Source: Candidatus Desulfofervidus auxilii (GTDB lineage: Bacteria; Desulfobacterota; Desulfofervidia; Desulfofervidales; Desulfofervidaceae). Taken from it: DNA of 64,000 nt. The notes under the pieces are model-generated. The model did not search any database, was not told the DNA's origin, and worked only from the letters and a program-made list of their open reading frames with translations. The translations under genes were made by a program, and so were the position numbers. Shown here one piece after another: positions 1-6,783 of this stretch. The stretch is taken from the NCBI GenBank assembly GCA_030262725.1, contig JAJSZS010000010.1:1-64000 (forward strand), given 5' to 3'. Within the stretch, counting starts at the first letter, position 1, and each line of letters starts with the position of its first letter.

Positions 1-77
1 GCGCCTGTAGCTCAGCAGGACAGAGCAGCGGACTTCTAATCCGCGGGTCGGGGGTTCGAATCCCTCCAGGCGCGCCA
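1..77 (+). tRNA. tRNA-Arg (anticodon TCT)
   Basis: The sequence folds as a full cloverleaf. The acceptor arms are 1-7 and 67-73, the anticodon stem pairs 28-32 with 40-44, and the seven-base loop 33-39 carries TCT at 35-37. A TTCGAAT T-loop follows. The discriminator is G74 and CCA is encoded at 75-77. The window begins exactly at the first base, so the promoter is not visible. The 3' half (34-77) is repeated at 1189-1232, marking this gene as an integration site. Confidence 0.95.
34..77 (+). repeat. att-like direct repeat, left copy (3' half of tRNA-Arg)
   Basis: These 44 bases match 1189-1232 at 43 of 44 positions; the only difference is C73 against T1228. The match starts in the anticodon loop and stops at the CCA end, the usual footprint of a tyrosine-recombinase attachment site in a tRNA gene. 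The left copy is part of the intact tRNA. Confidence 0.85.
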
Positions 78-287
78 TTTTTAATATCTTTGCAGTAATA
101 ATTAATTGTCCATTGTTCCTTTGAGCCTAGTCTAAGCATTCTTATAAGGAAAATACCAGAAATCCAAAAGCCACTAGCTATTATTAGTTGTTTGGGAAGT
201 ATCCCAGTTGAAAATTTATCCTTAGCATGGTAGGAATAGCAATAGCAAACACAAAAATACACCAAACAAAATATCTAAAACAATAAA
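78..287 (-). other. non-genic stretch with an open minus-strand frame
   Basis: No convincing gene is visible. One minus-strand frame stays open from about 275 into the antisense of the tRNA. It reads as a short hydrophobic stretch followed by the familiar antisense-tRNA peptide GGIRTPDPRI. It has no clear start or ribosome binding site. It may be the tail of a membrane-protein gene cut off during island decay, or chance. No strong promoter for the mntA gene at 288 could be recognised. Confidence 0.2.
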
Positions 288-584
288 ATGGAAAAAACAG
301 AGAATCAGATTGAACAAATAAAGGACACAATCATTGAAGTACTTAAAAAACATGGTGTAAAAAGAGCGGCCCTTTTTGGCTCTGTTGTGAGAGGAGAAGC
401 AACAAAGGAAAGCGATGTAGACCTTCTGGTTGAATTTGAGGAGGGAAAGAGCCTTCTTGACCTTGCAGGTCTAAAAATAGAGATTGAGAAATTGCTTAAA
501 AGAAAGGTGGATGTTCTTACCTATAATTCTCTTCACCCACTTCTTAAGCAGAGAATACTCAGTGAGCAAGAGATAATCCTGTGA
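288..584 (+). CDS. mntA: MntA-type antitoxin, minimal nucleotidyltransferase
   Basis: This 98-residue minimal nucleotidyltransferase has the family signature [20 protein letters not shown]: the GS motif followed by the D-x-D metal-binding pair. In characterised MntA/HepT systems the enzyme adds AMP to a tyrosine of the HEPN toxin and so neutralises it. The stop codon overlaps the start of hepT by four bases (GTGA), so the two are translationally coupled. No Shine-Dalgarno sequence is evident before the ATG. The gene lies inside the tRNA-bounded island, consistent with horizontal acquisition. Confidence 0.85.
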   Translation: MEKTENQIEQIKDTIIEVLKKHGVKRAALFGSVVRGEATKESDVDLLVEFEEGKSLLDLAGLKIEIEKLLKRKVDVLTYNSLHPLLKQRILSEQEIIL

Positions 585-931
585 AGAAGGATCCAAAGAT
601 TTTCATAGAACATATACTTGAATGTATTAAATTAATCGAGGAATACACTAAAGGCAAGACAAAAGAGGATTTCTTTAAGTCTCTCCAACTTCAGGACTCT
701 GTTATCAGGCGGATAGAGATAATTGGAGAGGCTGTTAAGAATATCCCTGAAGAACTTAAACAAAGATACCCTGAGATTCCCTGGAAGGAGATTGCAGGTA
801 TGCGTGATATTCTCATTCATGAATACTTTGGGATAGACTTAGCGTTAACTTGGGAGGTAGTGAGAAGGGATATCCCTGATTTGAAAACAAAAATTCTAAA
901 GATAAGGGGAGAGCTAATGGAAGGAAAATGA
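581..931 (+). CDS. hepT: HepT-type HEPN ribonuclease toxin
   Basis: A 116-residue all-helical HEPN (DUF86) protein. The catalytic RX4HXY motif is intact as RDILIHEY near residue 75. In this family the Arg and His form the RNase site, and the Tyr is the residue the partner MntA modifies. The start is GTG, inside the mntA stop region. Length and motif match functional HepT toxins, so the pair is probably active. Targets are inferred from the family to be tRNA or mRNA. Confidence 0.87.
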   Translation: MKKDPKIFIEHILECIKLIEEYTKGKTKEDFFKSLQLQDSVIRRIEIIGEAVKNIPEELKQRYPEIPWKEIAGMRDILIHEYFGIDLALTWEVVRRDIPDLKTKILKIRGELMEGK

Positions 932-951
932 TCACTCCCTTTTAGGATAGC

Positions 952-1188
952 CTATCCCGTATTTTTCAAATACTCCAATGCTGGCTCGGAGATTTTTCTT
1001 ATAAATTCCTCAGGTTCTGTGACCTGATAGACCCCTCTTTTTACCCTCTGGATATAACCCTTCTTTGCCAAGTCATGGATGACCTTTGGGGCCTGGGAGG
1101 TGGGAAATACCGAGCGAAATCTGTCTAAGGAAAACTCCTCCCTTTCAAAGACCCTCCATATCTAGGCATATAATTCTGTATATTTGTT
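952..1188 (-). pseudogene. truncated winged-helix (AbiEi-like) regulator remnant
   Basis: On the minus strand the frame from 1188 to the stop at 952-954 encodes a recognisable winged-helix segment (PTSQAPKVIHDLAKKGYIQ, then VKRGVYQV). This pattern is typical of the N-terminal DNA-binding domain of AbiEi-type antitoxins and related regulators. An in-frame TAG (near 1158-1160) interrupts it about ten codons into the preserved part. No start codon is visible, because the 5' end is cut by the right att repeat. The island boundary thus appears to have truncated the gene. Family assignment is tentative. Confidence 0.5.
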
Positions 1189-1232
1189 TTCTAATCCGCG
1201 GGTCGGGGGTTCGAATCCCTCCAGGCGTGCCA
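1189..1232 (+). repeat. att-like direct repeat, right copy (tRNA-Arg 3' fragment)
   Basis: This is the displaced tRNA 3' end. It has no 5' half and cannot fold as a tRNA. Position 1228 is T where the intact gene has C73, so a tRNA rebuilt with this end would have a G-U first pair. The fragment also forms the 3' end of rsmE on the other strand. Confidence 0.85.
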
Positions 1233-1952
1233 GAAAATATTTTGAATAATGCTTAAAGCGGCTATAGTTGCTGTTTCTGCGCGTAAGATATAAGGATTTA
1301 AACTTATAGGAACAAAATTATTCTCTTTTGCTTGATTTATTTCCTCTTTAGAAAAACCACCTTCAGGTCCAATACAAATTAGGACTTCTTTTTTTTGAAG
1401 ATTCTTAAATACAGAAAGAATAGGATTTGCTTTTTCTTCTCTTGGCCCTACTGCTATGAGTTTTATTCCTTGTTTTTGGGCAAGTATTTCTTCAAAAGAA
1501 ATTATTTTTATTTTAGGGAGATAGTTATTTCCAGACTGTTTTAAGGCTTCTATCGCTAATTTTTGCCATCTTTTAATCTTTTTTTCTTTTTCCTTTAAAA
1601 AAGGAACGCTGTATTTTGTTGTACAAACATAAATTGCCCATACACCTAGTTCGGTTGCCTTTTGAATGACTAAATCCATTGCTTTTGTTTTTAAAAGACT
1701 AATACCTAAATAAATTTTAACAGATGGAGGTGGTATAAAATACTGTTCTTTAATAGCAATAGAAGCTTTCCTTTTATCTAACTGAATTATCTCTGCGCGA
1801 TAAACATTGCCTTCCCCATCAATAATTTCTATTTCATCACCTAGTTTGAGTCGCAAGACATCTTCTAAATGATGTCGCTCTTCTCCTTCAATAACAGATT
1901 TTTTCTTAATCTTTTGGGGTGGTAAATAAAAGCGTCTTAAAATATGAGACAT
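1191..1952 (-). CDS. rsmE: 16S rRNA m3U1498 methyltransferase RsmE
   Basis: RsmE methylates U1498 of 16S rRNA using S-adenosylmethionine. The SPOUT knot signatures are present: IGPEGGFSKEEI and ILRAETATIAAL near the C-terminus. I chose the ATG at 1952 because the product then begins MSHILRRFYLP, the family pattern; an in-frame ATG exists at 1994. The start overlaps the prmA stop by 16 bases. The last 12 residues (HAWRDSNPRPAD) and the TAG stop are antisense translation of the tRNA 3' fragment at 1189-1232, so the native end is effectively IIQNIFW. Confidence 0.9.
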   Translation of the reverse strand: MSHILRRFYLPPQKIKKKSVIEGEERHHLEDVLRLKLGDEIEIIDGEGNVYRAEIIQLDKRKASIAIKEQYFIPPPSVKIYLGISLLKTKAMDLVIQKATELGVWAIYVCTTKYSVPFLKEKEKKIKRWQKLAIEALKQSGNNYLPKIKIISFEEILAQKQGIKLIAVGPREEKANPILSVFKNLQKKEVLICIGPEGGFSKEEINQAKENNFVPISLNPYILRAETATIAALSIIQNIFWHAWRDSNPRPAD

Positions 1953-2764
1953 ACCCATTCTCCCTGTATCATTACCTCCCGATAAGGCAGACAAATAGCT
2001 TTTTTTACTTGTTCTATCTCATTTTTTAAAATGCCTGATAAAATTAAGCTTTTTTGATAAAGTTTTTTTAATTCTTGTGCCAAAGAAATAATAATCTTTG
2101 TCTCTAAATTTGCCACTACCCAATCAAATGATTGATTTATTTTTTTAATATTTCCATGAATTAATTTAATATTTTTTATTTTATTTAACTTAAAATTCTC
2201 TTTAGCTGCCGCAATAGCTAATGGGTCTATATCTAGAGCTAAGATTTCTTTTATACCAAGCTTTTCGCCTAAAATAGCCAAAATACCAGTTCCAGTACCT
2301 ACATCAAGTAAAGTTTTAGGATGTTCTTTTGCATAAAGTTTATACATTGCTTTTAAACATAATTGGGTAGTTTCATGCATGCCAGTGCCAAAGGCCATGC
2401 CTGGTTTAATCCAAATAGCAATTTCATCCATCTTAGGCGTATATGTCCATGAAGCTGGAAGTACAATAAGATTAGGATTAATGCGGCAAGATTTAAAGTG
2501 AGTTTTCCATTTTTTTTCTTCAATTAATTCCCATTCACAATCAATTATTATGTCTGCAAAAAGTGCCTGCAAAAGTATTGCATGTGTTTCAATAGACTTT
2601 TTTTCTTCTTCCCATTTTTCTAAAGGATGATAACTAAAAAACTCCAAAAATTTATCTTCTTCATTTATGATTTCAATTCCTCTTTGTGTAATTTTATAAA
2701 GAAATTCTATAAATATTGAAGCAATTTCTTTACTTACATGCCATTTTCCTCTATACCACCACAT
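1937..2764 (-). CDS. prmA: ribosomal protein L11 methyltransferase PrmA
   Basis: This 275-residue protein carries the PrmA hallmark IKPGMAFGTGMHETTQLCL and the SAM-binding motif LLDVGTGTGILAI. PrmA trimethylates lysines and the N-terminus of ribosomal protein L11. The N-terminal recognition domain is shorter than in E. coli but present. The gene starts 31 bases inside the preceding cNMP/CBS gene and overlaps rsmE downstream, so it is the middle of a coupled set. Pairing of prmA and rsmE is common across bacteria. Confidence 0.92.
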   Translation of the reverse strand: MWWYRGKWHVSKEIASIFIEFLYKITQRGIEIINEEDKFLEFFSYHPLEKWEEEKKSIETHAILLQALFADIIIDCEWELIEEKKWKTHFKSCRINPNLIVLPASWTYTPKMDEIAIWIKPGMAFGTGMHETTQLCLKAMYKLYAKEHPKTLLDVGTGTGILAILGEKLGIKEILALDIDPLAIAAAKENFKLNKIKNIKLIHGNIKKINQSFDWVVANLETKIIISLAQELKKLYQKSLILSGILKNEIEQVKKAICLPYREVMIQGEWVCLIF

Positions 2765-4485
2765 TCTGAAAAAATAAATTTTTTAAATCTTTTCAAAGAC
2801 CAAAAGCAATCTTGCAATAAAATTTTTTCCTGATTTGATAGATAATGGGGGTCAAGCCAATCAGATTTAAATTTGATTCTAAATATATTTAAAAAATTAT
2901 AAATTTCTTTCAACTCAATTATTGTTTCTTTCTTCAAAATTCCTTTTTTTCTTAAATCATCTAAGCGTTCAAATGTATTAGTTTTTTCAATCTGATGTAA
3001 AAAGGATAAAAGACGCACACCGTCTATAATTATTTCCAAGGTTTCTACCAAGTTTAATTTTTCTTTAAGATATTCAGATTCAAATAATATGCGATCGCGA
3101 ATAAATCCTATAGGTAAATCAATTTTAAAAAATTGTTCCCATAACAAATTTAAAATTTCTTTTTTAGCATAAAGAAAGTTTTTTATTTCCTTTAAAAAGT
3201 ATTCTTCTCCTGCAATCTTTCTTGCATCCAAAAAATGATAAAGTTGCTTTATTGTTTTTTGATTATTTAATAATTTTTTTATATTATCTTTACAATCTTG
3301 AAATGAGCTATAAAAAATTTTATCTTCATAAAGTGAAAAACCACATTTTTTTAGACTTTCAGATAATCTTTCTACAAATTTTTGATTATTATAAATCAAA
3401 CCAAGTTTTAAAGGAAAAGGCCAATTTTGTTCTCTTCGTCCCAATTCTCCCAATCCTATTAAGCAATAAGAATGTTTTTTTAAAAAAGAAAGAATTCTAC
3501 ATAAAGTATGATCTATAAATTCTGAAGTTAATTCCATAATCAACATTGGACAAGCGCCTTCATTGAATAATACATTAATTACTTGATCCATGCTCTTAAC
3601 TAAGCTAGCCAATCCTTCAATTGTATTCTGCCTTTGAATTTCAGCAATAAAGGTAATAAGATTTACGCCTTGAAGGAGAATTAAATCATGTAAGGAAATG
3701 ACCCCAATAAAATGTTTTTTATCCAATACACACAAATGACGGCAGTTGTGTTTTGCCATTTTTAAAAGTGCTTCAAAATAAGAAGCATTTTTTTCAATGC
3801 CAATTATAGGAGTAGTCATAATTTGAGCTACAGGTGCTTTCAGATTCAGATTTTTAGCTATAACTTTTTCTGTTAAATCTGTTTTTGTCACAATCCCTAT
3901 TGGGTTTCCTTTTTCATTAACTACAATAATAGAGCCTACTTTATTTTTTGCCATGCTTTGAGCAGCAGTAATAATAGGGGTATTTTCAGTGCAAGTTACT
4001 GGAGGTATTTTTATAAGCTCATTTAATCTTATGGTAAGATGAGGTAATGAAGGTTTTTGTTTTTTTAATTGATAAGGTAAAGGTTTAAGCCGATCTTTAA
4101 AGTGTTCTTCAAAAGCTGGGTATTCTTTACAGAGTTTTAAAAAAATCTCTTTAGGAATTAGATAACAAACAACATCATCTATTGCTTTTACATTGTATGC
4201 TTTTTCTCCTTTTATAAGACCAATACCACCAAAATAATCTCCTTCACTTCTATATTCTATTTCTTCTCCCAAAATTTTAACAATACCAGAATAAATTAAA
4301 TAGAAAAAGGGAATTTCTGTATTTTTTTCTAAAATGTTCATTCCTTTTGGATAATATTCAATTAGAATTGTTTTAGCCACTTCTTTTATAATTTCTTCAG
4401 GTAAAAGATTAAAAGGGACTATAGATATTAAAAATTCTTCAATTCTTTGAAGAGGAAGACGCAAGCTTGCTATTCGATGAGGCAA
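2734..4485 (-). CDS. cNMP-binding/CBS/DUF294 protein with degenerate nucleotidyltransferase
   Basis: In order, the 583 residues hold a cyclic-nucleotide-binding-like domain (about 20-130), a CBS pair (about 150-275), a DUF294-type nucleotidyltransferase domain and its C-terminal helical domain. The nucleotidyltransferase motif is degraded: where the neighbour at 5196-6638 has GSEGRQEQ and TDQDNGIVY, this protein reads GELGRREQ and FPLKLGLIY, losing both metal-binding aspartates. It is probably catalytically dead and acts as a sensor or regulator. The start is TTG with GGAGG five bases upstream. The gene follows the exonuclease gene after 12 bases. Confidence 0.85.
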   Translation of the reverse strand: MPHRIASLRLPLQRIEEFLISIVPFNLLPEEIIKEVAKTILIEYYPKGMNILEKNTEIPFFYLIYSGIVKILGEEIEYRSEGDYFGGIGLIKGEKAYNVKAIDDVVCYLIPKEIFLKLCKEYPAFEEHFKDRLKPLPYQLKKQKPSLPHLTIRLNELIKIPPVTCTENTPIITAAQSMAKNKVGSIIVVNEKGNPIGIVTKTDLTEKVIAKNLNLKAPVAQIMTTPIIGIEKNASYFEALLKMAKHNCRHLCVLDKKHFIGVISLHDLILLQGVNLITFIAEIQRQNTIEGLASLVKSMDQVINVLFNEGACPMLIMELTSEFIDHTLCRILSFLKKHSYCLIGLGELGRREQNWPFPLKLGLIYNNQKFVERLSESLKKCGFSLYEDKIFYSSFQDCKDNIKKLLNNQKTIKQLYHFLDARKIAGEEYFLKEIKNFLYAKKEILNLLWEQFFKIDLPIGFIRDRILFESEYLKEKLNLVETLEIIIDGVRLLSFLHQIEKTNTFERLDDLRKKGILKKETIIELKEIYNFLNIFRIKFKSDWLDPHYLSNQEKILLQDCFWSLKRFKKFIFSECGGIEENGM

Positions 4486-4497
4486 ATTAACCTCCTT

Positions 4498-5199
4498 TTA
4501 AACTTTAGCTATTCTTATTAAATCTTTTAATTTCATATTTTCCATTTCACCTAATAATTTTTGAAAGATTATAGCAGTTCCTAATACATCTCCAATAACA
4601 TTATGCCTATCAAAAACAGGGGTACCTAATTCCTTTGCCATAGTATCTAGAGAAATTGCTTCTCTTTCTGGCTCAATGTTATAAGAATGTCTTTTCAAAA
4701 AACGAAATAATCGCAAAATATCAAGGGCTAAATTTGGTAAATGAATGCCAAAAAAAGCTTTCATCTCTCGATTGATAAACATTAAATCAAAACCTGTATG
4801 GCAACCTACTAAAATATCCTGACGGCAAAATTCTAAAAATTTTAATAAAACTTCATCTACTTTTGGTCGGTCTTCCACCATACTGGGTGTAATGCCATGA
4901 ATAAAAATAGAATCAGCAGGAATTTCATTTTTAGGTTGAATCAATTCATAGAATATATCAGAAAGAACAACTCTTCCCTCTTTGATCCCTATTGCTCCTA
5001 TAGCTACAAGTTCTGCTTCTTTTTTTAAACCAGTGGTTTCAGTGTCAAAGACCACATATCTTACGGCTTTAATAGGCATATCAAGGTTAGGAGGTGGCAT
5101 TTTTAAAATTTTCTCAACATTAGGAGGTAATGGTTTTGTTTTTTTCTTTGAAAATTTTTCTTTTAAACTAGTCCAAAAAGACATTTTTGACTCCTTCAA
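4498..5199 (-). CDS. DnaQ-like DEDDh 3'-5' exonuclease
   Basis: This 233-residue exonuclease has ExoI FDTETTGL near residue 51 and the ExoIII H-x(4)-D element HNVIGD near residue 196, so the DEDDh catalytic set looks complete. It resembles the epsilon subunit of DNA polymerase III but is linked to CBS/DUF294 and symporter genes, an association seen in many bacteria. It overlaps the upstream DUF294 gene by four bases. Its role there is not established; nucleotide or RNA turnover in a signalling pathway is a guess. Confidence 0.85.
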   Translation of the reverse strand: MKESKMSFWTSLKEKFSKKKTKPLPPNVEKILKMPPPNLDMPIKAVRYVVFDTETTGLKKEAELVAIGAIGIKEGRVVLSDIFYELIQPKNEIPADSIFIHGITPSMVEDRPKVDEVLLKFLEFCRQDILVGCHTGFDLMFINREMKAFFGIHLPNLALDILRLFRFLKRHSYNIEPEREAISLDTMAKELGTPVFDRHNVIGDVLGTAIIFQKLLGEMENMKLKDLIRIAKV

Positions 5200-6638
5200 A
5201 CTATATGTCCAAGATAAAATTTTTCCCGTAAAACAGCTTGAAAACGATTAACAATTTTTAAAGCATCTTTTAGAAAACGATGTTCTAAAGGACTTAATTG
5301 GCGTAAATCAATAATATTATTTGGTGTTTTACCATTTTCCCAACATCTAAGCTGATGTTGTAATCGAATTCGTGTCATAAAATCATATGCTTCAATTAAA
5401 TCTTTTGCATCTTTTTCATTTATAATCCCGCGATTTTTAAGTTTATTTAATCTTTGCCAAGTATTTTTATCTTCTATACCTTCCATTAACGCATAAAGAC
5501 GTACTCCATTGACAATACCAGCAAGTCCATAAAGTTTAATATTAAGATAATGTCTACCTCCACTAGCCCTTTTAGCAGCAAACCATTCTAAAAAATTGCT
5601 AGGAGCATTAATAAGGGCAGTTTGAGCTAAACTTCTAAATATTCCTCGCCAACTTTTAATGCTTTTAAGTAAAATTTGATATAGCTTTTTTGCTAAAGAA
5701 AAATCACCCCATAATGGCCTTAAATCAGCTAAAACTGTTAACCATATAATCGCATTTTCTTTTTCAACAGTTACCCATTTTTTTAATGTTTTTTCCCATT
5801 GTAAAAGAGATTGGCACCAATTAGGTTGATTAGCCATTATTTTTCCATCACAGACAGGATAACCACATTTGAGCAGGTAATTAACTGCTTTTTTACCAAA
5901 ATAATTGCTGTAATCAGTGACATCAAAAGGGGTATCAGCATACACTATTCCATTGTCTTGATCAGTTATCAAAGTTTGTTCTTGGCGTCCTTCACTACCA
6001 AATACTAGCCAACAAAGGGACTGAGAGAAATCTAATTTTATTTCTTTTTTAAGAGATTGGCGGGTTAATTCTAAAATTTTTTTAACGATATGATCATGAA
6101 TTTCAGTAATTAACAATCCCAAATGATACATATTAATTCCAGACCTAAGTAAAGAATTGGCTACTTGAGGTGTTTGTTTAAATAAATAGCTTAAACCTTC
6201 TAATGAATCTTGTTTTTCGATCTCACGAATAAAACCTATAGGATGAGGAGTGCTTAGCATCATTAAATCATGACTAGAGATCACGCCTTGAATTTTTCCT
6301 GTTTTATCTACAATAGGTAGATGATGAATATTGTGTTTCATCATAATGTGTAATGCATCAAAAGCAATTGCATCAGATGAGATAGTTAAAGGAGATTTAG
6401 TCATAATAACTTCAACTGGTATATCAGTACTCAGATTATAGCCAAGAACTTTATTTCTTAAATCTTTATCTGTAACAATACCTAGAGGAATACCTCCATT
6501 ATCTACAATGACAACAGAACCTATTTTTTCTTTAACCATTAATGAAACCACTTCATGCACTTTTGTATTAATTTTACAAACAACAGGTGGACGGAAAATA
6601 AAAAAACTTATAGGTGTACTTAGATTTATACTGTGCAT
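5196..6638 (-). CDS. CBS-pair/DUF294 putative nucleotidyltransferase
   Basis: A CBS pair (about residues 15-130) is followed by a DUF294 nucleotidyltransferase domain with an intact GSEGRQEQ motif and TDQDNGIVY, the metal-binding D-x-D related to GlnD/GlnE enzymes. A C-terminal helical domain completes it. At 480 residues it lacks the N-terminal cNMP domain found in its 583-residue neighbour. No Shine-Dalgarno is seen before the ATG, which lies 11 bases downstream of a strong intercistronic hairpin. The substrate is unknown. CBS pairs typically bind adenine nucleotides, so energy-state sensing for the upstream transporter is plausible. Confidence 0.87.
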   Translation of the reverse strand: MHSINLSTPISFFIFRPPVVCKINTKVHEVVSLMVKEKIGSVVIVDNGGIPLGIVTDKDLRNKVLGYNLSTDIPVEVIMTKSPLTISSDAIAFDALHIMMKHNIHHLPIVDKTGKIQGVISSHDLMMLSTPHPIGFIREIEKQDSLEGLSYLFKQTPQVANSLLRSGINMYHLGLLITEIHDHIVKKILELTRQSLKKEIKLDFSQSLCWLVFGSEGRQEQTLITDQDNGIVYADTPFDVTDYSNYFGKKAVNYLLKCGYPVCDGKIMANQPNWCQSLLQWEKTLKKWVTVEKENAIIWLTVLADLRPLWGDFSLAKKLYQILLKSIKSWRGIFRSLAQTALINAPSNFLEWFAAKRASGGRHYLNIKLYGLAGIVNGVRLYALMEGIEDKNTWQRLNKLKNRGIINEKDAKDLIEAYDFMTRIRLQHQLRCWENGKTPNNIIDLRQLSPLEHRFLKDALKIVNRFQAVLREKFYLGHIV

Positions 6639-6648
6639 TTAAAGATTT

Positions 6649-6686
6649 TTTAAGGGACCTTGCCTAAAAAGGCAAGGCCCCTTAAA
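6649..6686 (-). other. intercistronic stem-loop between small protein and DUF294 genes
   Basis: Inverted arms 6649-6665 and 6670-6686 pair at 16 of 17 positions around an AAAA loop; the single mismatch is A57/C78. The stem starts directly after the small-protein stop and ends 11 bases before the next ATG. No uridine run follows on the minus-strand transcript, so it is more likely an mRNA-stabilising, processing or partial attenuation element than a classical terminator. Confidence 0.6.
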
Positions 6687-6773
6687 TTAACCAAATACTC
6701 CAGCTCCTAACATAAAGATGAAGAGGATAGTGAAAACAAGAATACAAATTAAAGTGAGATCTTCTGCTGCCAT
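6687..6773 (-). CDS. 28-residue symporter small accessory membrane protein
   Basis: A very short gene follows the symporter stop by 10 bases. AGGAGG ends six bases before its ATG, giving a near-consensus ribosome binding site. The product starts MAAEDLTLICILV, continues as one hydrophobic helix and ends LGAGVFG; a single transmembrane segment fills almost the whole protein. Small one-helix proteins encoded beside SSS-family symporters are known as accessory subunits, and position, size and binding site all fit. Expression has not been shown here. Confidence 0.72.
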   Translation of the reverse strand: MAAEDLTLICILVFTILFIFMLGAGVFG

Positions 6774-6783
6774 ATCTTTCCTC

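Larger units (their letters stand above)
78..1188. mobile_element. micro-island between tRNA-Arg att repeats
   Basis: A 1.1-kb segment lies between the two 44-base repeats. It holds a MntA/HepT pair, a decayed winged-helix gene on the other strand and about 200 bases with no clear gene. No integrase is present, so it is probably the remnant of a larger integrated element or a passenger moved by an enzyme encoded elsewhere. The repeats are seen directly; mobility is inferred. Confidence 0.65.

Noticed and set aside
41-290. Protein encoded antisense through the tRNA
   Set aside because: The peptide GGIRTPDPRI and its companions are well-known artefacts of translating tRNA antisense, and no start signal exists.
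1189-1232. Second tRNA gene
   Set aside because: Only the 3' half is present; there is no acceptor 5' arm, D arm or anticodon stem partner, so it is an att copy.
6649-6686. Rho-independent terminator after the small-protein gene
   Set aside because: No U run follows the stem on either strand; it is recorded as a stem-loop of other function.
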